Assembly (NCBI GenBank): GCA_023700825.1
Contig: JAMPYE010000003.1
Span: 1-36,178, forward strand
Reading direction: 5' to 3'
DNA from: Thermoanaerobaculia bacterium
Lineage (GTDB): Bacteria > Acidobacteriota > Thermoanaerobaculia > Gp7-AA8
Length of the DNA: 36,178 nucleotides
Shown: piece by piece, positions 22,760 through 30,269 of the stretch
How the letters are laid out: each line of letters opens with the position of its first letter
How positions within the stretch are numbered: position 1 is the first letter of the stretch
Made by a program: the position numbers and the translations under genes
Notes under the pieces: generated by a model
What the model saw: the letters and a program-made list of their open reading frames with translations, nothing else
Told to the model about the DNA's origin: nothing
The model's database searches: none

Positions 22760-25159
22760 ATGAGCTCACGCCAGAGATTTGATCTCATCATCGTCGGCTC
22801 GGGCCCCGCGGGTATTGCAACCGCGTCGCACGCGCACGACAACGGCATCAACTACGTGCTTCTCGAGAAGACTGACCATCTCTCGGACACGATCTTCTGC
22901 TATCAGGCACGCAAGTACGTCATGGCGGAGCCGATGGCGATCCCCGCGCGCGGCGACGTGCCGTTCGAAGCGGGATCCCGCGAGCAGATTCTCGGAGCAT
23001 GGGAATCGCACGCGAAGAACAAGCAGCTGAAGGTCGAGTACAACAAGGAAGTCAAGTCGGTGAAGAAGGTCGGCGCGACCTTCGAGGTCAAGGCCGCCGA
23101 CGGCAGCGAGTACGAAGGCAAGTGGGTCGTGCTCGCGATGGGAACGCAGGGATCGCAGCGCAAGCCCGGGTGCCCCGGCGAGGACATGTCGCACGTCCTC
23201 TATCGCCTCGCGGATCCTTCCGAATACGCCGAGAAGGACATCATCGTCGTCGGCGCCGGCGATTCCGCGATCGAGATCGCTGTCGCGCTGGCCGACGAGA
23301 ACCGCGTGAGCCTCGTCGTGCGCTCGGCGGAAATCGTCCGTGCGAAGGACAGTCTCATTCGCGAGGTGCTCACGCGGCAGGCGCAGGGCAGCATGACGGT
23401 CTACTACGGCACGACGCTGAAGGAGATCACCCTCGGCCATACCGACCTGAACGTGCGCGGAGAGACCGTTCGCGTTCGGAGCGACTACATCTTCCTGAAG
23501 CTCGGAGCCGACGCGCCCCGGAAGTTTTTCGAGTCGATCGGCGTGAAGTACACGAGTTCCGACAAGGACGCGCGTCCTTCGCTGACGCCGCAGTACGAGT
23601 CGGTCGACGTTCCTGGGCTGTTCCTGATCGGCGCCGCGAGCGGTCGCGACCTGGTCAAGCTCGGCATGAACCAGGGGTGGGAAGTCGTCGAGCATCTCTG
23701 CGGACGCAAGGTCGATCCGGCCGACGAGGCCGTGCTCAAGGAGCGGCTGCCGCACTGGAGCGGTTCCGTCGTCGAGCGAATGCAGCAGATCAAGCAGCGC
23801 GTGCCGCTGCTGGCCGCGGCCGACGACGAGAATCTCCGCGAGATGTTCCTCTCGACGAACGTGCGTGAATACCGCGACGGCGAGGCGATCATCCGCCAGA
23901 ACGACTACACGAACGAGTTTCTCATCATCGCCGAGGGGCGCGTGCAGCTCTGGGTCTCTCCGGAGGGATCGAAGGAGCAGCGGAAGATCACGACGATGAC
24001 CGCGGGGAACTTCTTCGGCGAGATGAGCCTGATCTCCGGCCGCCGCCGCACGGCAACGGCGATCGCGGAAGGACCCACGCGGATCATCGAGGTTCCGCGC
24101 AAGGCGATTCTCAAGCTGCTCGTCACGTCGCCGCGAGTGAAGGATCTCGTCGACCAGGCGTTCCTGATCCGCGCGATCCAGGGATATCTCTTCGGCGACA
24201 CGCCCGCGACGGTGCTGGGCGAGCTCGCCGCCAAGGCGACGATGATCACGCTCGCCAAGGATGCACCGGTGTTCAAGGAAGGCGATCCGGGCGACGCGTT
24301 CTACCTGATCCGCAACGGCATGGTGAAGATCGGCAAGACTTCGAACGACAAGGAGATCGTCCTTTCGTATCTCGTCGCCGGCAACTTCTTCGGCGAGTCG
24401 GCGCTGCTCGAGGGCGCGCCGCGCACCGCGACCGTGACGACGATCTTCCCGTCGGAGCTGATCAAGCTTTCGAAGCGGGACTTCGACCAGTTCCTCGACA
24501 GTCAGCCCGAACTGAGGAAGAAGCTGCTCAAGAAGCTCGAAGACCGGCGCGTGCTCAGCCTCATCGCCGAGGCGACGCCGGGGTCGGGGAGCATCCTGAA
24601 CGACCTGATCCGCGAAGAGGTCGTCATGGGAACGCACTCGCTGATCATCGACAACCACAAGTGCGTGCGGTGCAGCAACTGCATCCGCGCGTGCGAGGGG
24701 GTCCACGCCGACGGGCAGTCGCGCCTCTCGCTCACGGGCATCCAGCTCTACAACCTGCTCGCGCCGAACTCGTGCTGGCAGTGCCAGAACCCGATGTGCA
24801 TGCTCGACTGTCCGCCCGACGCGCTCACGCGCGACCCGCGCGGCGAGGTCTACATCCGCAGCAACTGCATCGGCTGCGGCAACTGCGAGAGGAACTGCCC
24901 GTACGGCAACATCTTCATGGTGCATCCGAAGCATGAAGGCGGCGGTCTGTTCGGCTGGATCAAGGGACTCTTCAGCAAGGAGAAGGCGGCGCACGACGAG
25001 GTCGAACGCACGCTGGCGGTCAAGTGCGACCTCTGCCGCGAGATCAGCGGCGGGCCGGCGTGTGTTCGCAGCTGTCCCACGGGCGCCGCGGTCCGGCTCA
25101 CTCCCGAGGAATACCGGGGCACACTCGAGGAACTGGTCATCATGAGAGGAGAGCGTTAG
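22760..25159 (+). CDS. FAD/NAD(P) oxidoreductase fused to two cyclic-nucleotide-binding domains and four [4Fe-4S] clusters
   Basis: A 799-residue soluble redox protein. The N-terminal half (about 1-330) is a two-Rossmann pyridine-nucleotide oxidoreductase: FAD site GSGPAG (13-18) and NAD(P) site GAGDSA (165-170). It lacks the redox CxxC of thioredoxin reductases and resembles YpdA-like enzymes (RKYVMAEP). Two cNMP-binding domains follow (about 355-460 and 470-585); the second has the fuller phosphate-binding cassette, GESALLEGAPRTA (545-557). The C-terminus holds 16 Cys as four sets: 635/638/641/645, 672/675/680/684, 703/706/709/713 and 756/759/768/772, the pattern of NrfC/DmsB/FdhB-type ferredoxin subunits. 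It probably passes electrons between NAD(P)H and the membrane cytochrome encoded 2 bases downstream. The direction is inferred. The ribosome site is weak. Confidence 0.9.
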   Translation: MSSRQRFDLIIVGSGPAGIATASHAHDNGINYVLLEKTDHLSDTIFCYQARKYVMAEPMAIPARGDVPFEAGSREQILGAWESHAKNKQLKVEYNKEVKSVKKVGATFEVKAADGSEYEGKWVVLAMGTQGSQRKPGCPGEDMSHVLYRLADPSEYAEKDIIVVGAGDSAIEIAVALADENRVSLVVRSAEIVRAKDSLIREVLTRQAQGSMTVYYGTTLKEITLGHTDLNVRGETVRVRSDYIFLKLGADAPRKFFESIGVKYTSSDKDARPSLTPQYESVDVPGLFLIGAASGRDLVKLGMNQGWEVVEHLCGRKVDPADEAVLKERLPHWSGSVVERMQQIKQRVPLLAAADDENLREMFLSTNVREYRDGEAIIRQNDYTNEFLIIAEGRVQLWVSPEGSKEQRKITTMTAGNFFGEMSLISGRRRTATAIAEGPTRIIEVPRKAILKLLVTSPRVKDLVDQAFLIRAIQGYLFGDTPATVLGELAAKATMITLAKDAPVFKEGDPGDAFYLIRNGMVKIGKTSNDKEIVLSYLVAGNFFGESALLEGAPRTATVTTIFPSELIKLSKRDFDQFLDSQPELRKKLLKKLEDRRVLSLIAEATPGSGSILNDLIREEVVMGTHSLIIDNHKCVRCSNCIRACEGVHADGQSRLSLTGIQLYNLLAPNSCWQCQNPMCMLDCPPDALTRDPRGEVYIRSNCIGCGNCERNCPYGNIFMVHPKHEGGGLFGWIKGLFSKEKAAHDEVERTLAVKCDLCREISGGPACVRSCPTGAAVRLTPEEYRGTLEELVIMRGER

Positions 25160-25161
25160 GC

Positions 25162-25992
25162 GTGCCAATCCCGCGTTACGGTGTCCGCTGGCGCATCATC
25201 GCCCTCGTTCTGACGATCGGGCTCGTCGCGTCGTACGTCTGGTACCAGGGGCGCGAGCCGTTCACTCACGGTGGAACGCCGACGGGCCTCATCTACGGCT
25301 TCGTCGCCCTCTTCATGATGGGGTTCCTGCTTTATTTCGGCATCCGGAAGCGCGCCTACCGCAGTCGCTTCGGCACCCTGCAGGAGTGGTTGCACGCACA
25401 CATCTGGCTCGGTCTCTTCAGTTTCTTCGTGATCGTGGCCCATACCGGCCTCCGCTTTCAGGACAAGATTGCCGTGGCGCTCTTCGTGGTGATCGTCGGG
25501 GTGATCGCCACGGGCATCTTTGGGGCGCTGCTCTACAAGACGATTCCGAGAGAGCTGACGGAGATCCAGTCGAACCTCACGGGGCAGGAGATCTCCGACC
25601 AGCTCAATCAGCTTTCGAAGGCGATGGCGCGAATCGCGTCGGGCAAGTCGTCGCCGTTCCAGAGGATCTACTACAGTCTCCAGCGCGAGGCGATGCCGGG
25701 ATTCCTGGCGGGCTGGAAGCTCATCCTCTCGAGCGGCAAGCGGAACGAGAAGGCGGGAGACTGGACCGGCCTGGTCGGGATGGTCGAGAAGAGCGAGCAA
25801 GACGAGCTTCGTCAGTTGCTCGTCGCCTCGCGCCAGCAGAAGGAGCTGCATCTTCGCCTCGTCTACCAGCAGCGCTACCGCAACATTCTCGATTTCTGGC
25901 TCTACCTGCACATTCCCCTGTCGGTTGCGATGATCGTGCTGATCTTCGCGCACGTGTGGGGTGTCTTCTACTACGGCGTGGTCAAGTTCTGA
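25162..25992 (+). CDS. Cytochrome-b-like membrane protein with two His-x13-His helices
   Basis: A 276-residue inner-membrane protein. GTG 25162 is chosen because GGAGAG lies 8 bases upstream and a membrane helix begins at once (about 10-28). Further helices are near 42-61, 76-97, 102-125 and 246-274; a long soluble loop (about 128-244) separates the last two. Two helices carry His pairs 14 residues apart, His80/His94 (HIWLGLFSFFVIVAH) and His250/His264 (HIPLSVAMIVLIFAH), the spacing used for two b haems in cytochrome b proteins. It follows the iron-sulfur flavoprotein by 2 bases and should connect it to the membrane, like the gamma subunit of formate dehydrogenase. I do not recognise a named family, and haem content is inferred. 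Confidence 0.85.
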   Translation: MPIPRYGVRWRIIALVLTIGLVASYVWYQGREPFTHGGTPTGLIYGFVALFMMGFLLYFGIRKRAYRSRFGTLQEWLHAHIWLGLFSFFVIVAHTGLRFQDKIAVALFVVIVGVIATGIFGALLYKTIPRELTEIQSNLTGQEISDQLNQLSKAMARIASGKSSPFQRIYYSLQREAMPGFLAGWKLILSSGKRNEKAGDWTGLVGMVEKSEQDELRQLLVASRQQKELHLRLVYQQRYRNILDFWLYLHIPLSVAMIVLIFAHVWGVFYYGVVKF

Positions 25993-26035
25993 GGACGCGA
26001 GCCCCGCGAGACGGCTCGACGAGATACGGCGAACG

Positions 26036-28435
26036 ATGAGCTTCATCATTCAGAGGATCGAAGGCTCCAAGGTCATTCTTCGGGAGCACAAGGGCTCGAC
26101 GCTGCGGATCGGACGCGGCACGGATGCGCAGCTCCGATCGGAGAATCCGGTCGTTGCCCTCGAACACGCCATCATCGAGGCGCTCGAGTCGGGCTACGAC
26201 ATCGTCGACCGCGGCAGCATCACCGGCACCTACCTGAACGGCAGGACGATCGAGTCGAGCCGGCTCGGCAAGGGTGACGAGATCGAGATCGGCGACCTTC
26301 GGATCACGGTGCAGTCCGCCGACGCGGGCCGGCCGCTCTTCATCCGCGTCGAGGAGACCGACGAGGAGAGCGCCGCCGACGAGGACATTCCGGTGCCCGT
26401 GGGCACCGTCGCTCTCCCTCGGCCCGCTCCCGGAGGCGTGCTCAAGGCGCCGCGCGTCGACTACGTCGCGTCGTATCAGCTGCAGCGGAAGTTCCTCTCG
26501 AAGACCGTCGTGGCGTGGATGGCGATTCTCGTCGCTCTCACGACGCTCGGACTCGTCACCGTCGGCAACCAGCAGGTGGCGTTCCGCCCCGGCAAACTCT
26601 CCGTCGCGCACACCCAGGCCGCGGTCGAAGGCGTGCGACTGATCGGCGAGAGCAACTGCAGCGCGTGCCACGCGCCGTGGGGCGGCGCGACCGACGAGAA
26701 GTGCCAGGCATGTCACAAGCAGGCCGGTCACCAGGAAGGCCTCGCGCAGGTTGGCGCATGCACGGCGTGCCACACCGAGCACCGCCAGCTCGCGAATCTC
26801 GGCGAGGTCTATCAGCGCGAGTGCCTCGCGTGCCACAAGGAACTGCAGCCCGATCCCGGCAAGACGCTTCGCGTCGCGAAGAACATCACTGCGTTCGAGA
26901 AGGACCATCCCGAGTTCAAGCTCACCATCCTCGCCGGCGGCAAGGAGACGAAGGTCAGCCTGAGCGACCCGAAGGGTCGTTCGGCCGACGCCAATCGCTT
27001 CAAGTTCAACCACCAGTGCCACGTCGTCGGCACCTGCAACAAGCGACCCCCGACGATCGAGAACCCGGTCCAGGAAGTCGAGAAGCTGACGTGCGACTCG
27101 TGCCACAAGGTTCAGGGCGACACGGGCATCATCGACGACCGCTCGTACGACAAGTACTGTGCGCGCTGCCACCCTCTCACCTTCGACAACCGCTTCCCGC
27201 CGGTTCCTCACCATCTGAACCTGCAGACCGTCGCCGGCTACATCGCCAACGCCTACTCTGGAAACCAGAACATCCTGAAGATGAGCGCCGAGGAAGTCAC
27301 TCGCGTCTTCGCGTCGGGCTCGTCGAACCAGATCAACGTGGGAAGCGAGATCGTCCGCAGCGCGCAGCGAACGGTGCAGGCGCGATGCAAGGTCTGCCAC
27401 GACTTTCAGCCTAACGGGGAGGCCGTGCGTCCGCCGACCAAGTCGAACCGCTGGTTCAAGGGCCAGCGCGTCTTCGACCACGGCAAGCACCTCAACGAGA
27501 GCGTCAAGACCAAGTGCATCGACTGCCACGAAGGCGTGGTCGAGAGCAAGAAGACGTCCGACGTCAACATGCCGGGCATCAAGACCTGCGTCGGCTGCCA
27601 CAAGGCGGCGAGCGAGTACAAGGACAAGGGCATCGAGACGTGCCAGACGTGCCACGCGTACCACTCGCTGACGGTGTCGCAGGGAGCGGGTTGGACGCTC
27701 AAGGCCTCCGTCATTCCTGCGGAGATGCGACTCATCGCGCTCGGAGGCAAGTCGGAGTCGCAGCAACCCGGCAAGCCGGCGACGAACCGCTTCGCGGTAC
27801 CCCTTTGGGCGGCGTTCGCCGTGCCGATCGGCCTGGTCGTGCTCATCGGAGTCGTCGGCGGGTTGCTCGGCGCGATCCGTGCGCGCGCCGCCGCTCCGAC
27901 TCCTCCTCCCGCGCCGCCCAAGCCCAAGGGCGGAGCGCCGAAGCCCGCACCTTCCGCCGCGCCCGCTGCGCCCCCGAAACCCGCAGCCCCGAAACCTGCT
28001 GCGCCTAAACCGAAGCCGGCGCCCCCGCCTCCTCCCGTTCTTCCCGAGAGCACGGTGGCGATGGATCTCTCCGAAGTGAAGCGTACGGTCGCGGAGGCGC
28101 TGCCGGCGGGACCGACGGTGAATGCCGAGTACTTCGGCAGAATCGCCTTCACCGGAGGGAAGTTGTCGGGACAGAGCTTCACGATCGATCCCGACAAGGG
28201 TCTCTTCATCGGACGAGACCGCGAGGTCGCGAGCGTCGTGATCGATGACTCCCGCATCTCGAGACGCCACACGTGGGTCGGCGTTAGGGACGGCAAGGTC
28301 GTCGTGGTCGATCAGAAATCGACCAACGGCACGTACCTGGAGTCGACTCAGAACCGGATCACCGAGGCGGAGTTGAAGGAAGGCGCAGTCGTGATTCTCG
28401 GGGAGAACGCGGCGAGTTTCAGGTATGAGCGCTGA
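26036..28435 (+). CDS. Transmembrane decahaem cytochrome c flanked by two FHA domains
   Basis: A 799-residue protein with an unusual layout. FHA-like domain 1 (about 22-95) keeps GRG but lacks the Ser-Arg and Asn that contact phosphothreonine. A helix (about 157-177), preceded by basic residues, crosses the membrane outward. The periplasmic part (about 180-585) has ten CxxCH haem sites with Cys at 208, 223, 242, 263, 353, 375, 451, 494, 518 and 536. A second helix (about 588-612), followed by Arg residues, returns inside. A Pro/Ala/Lys linker (about 620-670) leads to FHA domain 2 (about 720-790) with canonical GRD, SRRH (742-745) and STNGT (762-766). The charges fit both FHA domains being cytoplasmic. 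ATG 26036 has no strong ribosome site. Confidence 0.9.
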   Translation: MSFIIQRIEGSKVILREHKGSTLRIGRGTDAQLRSENPVVALEHAIIEALESGYDIVDRGSITGTYLNGRTIESSRLGKGDEIEIGDLRITVQSADAGRPLFIRVEETDEESAADEDIPVPVGTVALPRPAPGGVLKAPRVDYVASYQLQRKFLSKTVVAWMAILVALTTLGLVTVGNQQVAFRPGKLSVAHTQAAVEGVRLIGESNCSACHAPWGGATDEKCQACHKQAGHQEGLAQVGACTACHTEHRQLANLGEVYQRECLACHKELQPDPGKTLRVAKNITAFEKDHPEFKLTILAGGKETKVSLSDPKGRSADANRFKFNHQCHVVGTCNKRPPTIENPVQEVEKLTCDSCHKVQGDTGIIDDRSYDKYCARCHPLTFDNRFPPVPHHLNLQTVAGYIANAYSGNQNILKMSAEEVTRVFASGSSNQINVGSEIVRSAQRTVQARCKVCHDFQPNGEAVRPPTKSNRWFKGQRVFDHGKHLNESVKTKCIDCHEGVVESKKTSDVNMPGIKTCVGCHKAASEYKDKGIETCQTCHAYHSLTVSQGAGWTLKASVIPAEMRLIALGGKSESQQPGKPATNRFAVPLWAAFAVPIGLVVLIGVVGGLLGAIRARAAAPTPPPAPPKPKGGAPKPAPSAAPAAPPKPAAPKPAAPKPKPAPPPPPVLPESTVAMDLSEVKRTVAEALPAGPTVNAEYFGRIAFTGGKLSGQSFTIDPDKGLFIGRDREVASVVIDDSRISRRHTWVGVRDGKVVVVDQKSTNGTYLESTQNRITEAELKEGAVVILGENAASFRYER

Positions 28436-28443
28436 TTTCCGGG

Positions 28444-28472
28444 TTGACAAGACACGGATCCAAGGTTACGTT
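28444..28472 (+). promoter_or_regulatory. Internal sigma-70-type promoter of the redox cluster
   Basis: TTGACA (28444-28449, perfect -35) and TACGTT (28467-28472) are 17 bases apart in the 64-base gap before the HbpS-like gene. Transcription would start near 28479, and AAGGTGA precedes ATG 28500. It could express the exported half of the cluster independently. Confidence 0.6.
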
Positions 28473-28499
28473 TTCGCCACAACTTAAAAAGGTGAATCG

Positions 28500-30269
28500 A
28501 TGAGCCCAAGAGCCTTGCATCGTGGGGTAGTACGCCGTTTTCTGCTCATTTTCACGATATCCCTGCTGGTCGGCGCGGGCGCAGCGCTGGCGCAGCCGAC
28601 TCCTCCCGACTGCGCGGGAGTCGACGTCGTCGGTTCTCCCTGTCGCGACGGGCGCCCCGGGGGGATCGAGGCGGCGGAGGGATCGTTCCTTCCGCTCAAC
28701 GCCGACGAGGTGAGAAGCCTGGCGGTGACGGCGTCGGTTCTGATCGACGATCCGAAGATCACCGTGGCGGTGGTCGATCGGGCAGGCAGGGTTCTCGCGA
28801 TCGTGAGAAATCCCGAGGCCGACCCCGCGAACGACGAGTTGGCAGTGGGCGTCGCGCGCACGTCAGCGTTCTTCAGCCACAACACCGCGCCGCTCTCGTC
28901 GCGCACCGTGCGTTTCATCAGCAGCCTGCACTTCCCACCTGGCGTGAAGAAGGCCTACGAGAACGCGCTGTACGGGATCGAGAACACCAATCGCGGCTGC
29001 GACTTCAACCTTCAGTTCAACGCGGGAAAGTGCATTCCCCGCGCGACTTCCGTCGTCAATGCCGGACCCTGCAACGGGCTCGACAACTCCGGCTGCGGGC
29101 CGGGGATCGTGACGGGCAAGCCGCAGCCGTTCGATCAGCACGAGGACGGGAAGCACCCGGCGCCGATCGGACTGCAGGGACCCTTCAACCCGGGCGGTCT
29201 GCCGGTCAATGCGGGCGGCATTCCGCTCTACCGCATCGGCAGTTTCGAGATTCTCAAGGGAAGCCTCGCCGAGGGCAATGCGAAGGTCGAAGTCGAAGGG
29301 CCCAGCTACATGGTCGGAGCCATCGGAGTCGCGGGCGTGTCGTCGGACCACGCGGAGTTCGCGGCGTTCGGCGCGGCCGCGCTCGGAGTCCCCGGGGTCA
29401 TCTTCCCGGCTCCGTCGTTCCCCGAACTGCCGCGGCCCGGGCGAGTCATCATCGACGGAATCCGCCTTCCTTTCGTCGACCAGGGGTTTCGTCCGAAAGG
29501 CACGAGGCAGGCGGCGGCGGCTTCGGGGACGTTCATCGTCGGTCCGAATCCCGGAGGGTGCGTCGGCAACCGTTATCTCGCCGGGCCGATCGGATCGCCC
29601 GAGCTGAGCCGTGACGAGGTGGACGGGATCATTCGCCGCAGCGTCGCGACCGCGCAGAAGACGCGCGGATACATCCGCCTTCCGCTGAACTCCTACTCGC
29701 GGATGGTCATCGCCGTCTCCGACCTGAACGGCAACATCCTCGGGCTCTATCGCATGCCGGACGCGACGATCTTCTCGATCGACGTCGCGGTGGCGAAGGC
29801 TCGCAACGTCGTCTACTTCAGCGGCGCAGGAAACTCGGATCTGCCCGGCGTGCCGGTGGGTACCGCGGTCAACGCCCGCACGCTCGGTTATGCCGGCTCC
29901 CCGCTCTTCCCGGGTGGCATCGATTTCACGGACCCGGGGCCGTTCTTCGACATCTTCCTCAACGACCTCGCCAACGCCTGTTCACAGGGGTTCCAGGCGC
30001 CTAACGCCAACCAGAACGGGATCGTCTTCTTCCCGGGCTCGACGCCGCTCTATCGGAACGGGGTTCTGGTCGGTGGCCTCGGGATTTCCGGGGACGGCGT
30101 CGACCAGGACGATTACGTGACGCTCAAAGGAGCAGCAGAGTTCTACCCCGATCCCTCGATCTGGGCCGATCGCGTGAAGATCGACGGAGTCCGACTGCCG
30201 TACCTCCACCTTCCCCGCCAGCCGGAAGGCGTAACCGAGAAATTCATTGAGCCCTTCGATGAGCCATAG
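28500..30269 (+). CDS. Exported protein with two GlcG/HbpS-like domains
   Basis: A 589-residue exported protein. The signal peptide ends near ALA-Q (residue 31). Two stretches carry the GlcG/HbpS signature: ITVAVVDRAGRVLAIVR (87-103) with a following VARTSAFFS, and MVIAVSDLNGNILGLYR (402-418) with a following VAVAKARNVVYFS. Each is followed by an extended insert and a strand-rich region that ends in YMVGAIGVAG (first) or LVGGLGISG (second), as in that family. Family members include extracellular haem-binding HbpS, so a haem-related role in the periplasm or outside is plausible; individual haem ligands are not identified. AAGGTGA supports ATG 28500. It overlaps the next gene by 11 bases. Confidence 0.78.
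   Translation: MSPRALHRGVVRRFLLIFTISLLVGAGAALAQPTPPDCAGVDVVGSPCRDGRPGGIEAAEGSFLPLNADEVRSLAVTASVLIDDPKITVAVVDRAGRVLAIVRNPEADPANDELAVGVARTSAFFSHNTAPLSSRTVRFISSLHFPPGVKKAYENALYGIENTNRGCDFNLQFNAGKCIPRATSVVNAGPCNGLDNSGCGPGIVTGKPQPFDQHEDGKHPAPIGLQGPFNPGGLPVNAGGIPLYRIGSFEILKGSLAEGNAKVEVEGPSYMVGAIGVAGVSSDHAEFAAFGAAALGVPGVIFPAPSFPELPRPGRVIIDGIRLPFVDQGFRPKGTRQAAAASGTFIVGPNPGGCVGNRYLAGPIGSPELSRDEVDGIIRRSVATAQKTRGYIRLPLNSYSRMVIAVSDLNGNILGLYRMPDATIFSIDVAVAKARNVVYFSGAGNSDLPGVPVGTAVNARTLGYAGSPLFPGGIDFTDPGPFFDIFLNDLANACSQGFQAPNANQNGIVFFPGSTPLYRNGVLVGGLGISGDGVDQDDYVTLKGAAEFYPDPSIWADRVKIDGVRLPYLHLPRQPEGVTEKFIEPFDEP

Noticed and set aside
22766..25168. 800-residue open frame on the minus strand opposite the flavo-iron-sulfur gene
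   Set aside because: It mirrors the real gene codon by codon in GC-rich DNA, and its product is an Arg/Asp/Val/Leu-rich sequence without domains. The plus strand has unmistakable FAD, cNMP and ferredoxin motifs.
25982..28450. 822-residue open frame on the minus strand opposite the FHA-cytochrome gene
   Set aside because: Low-complexity Arg/Ala/Val composition and no motifs; the plus strand has ten CxxCH sites and two FHA domains.
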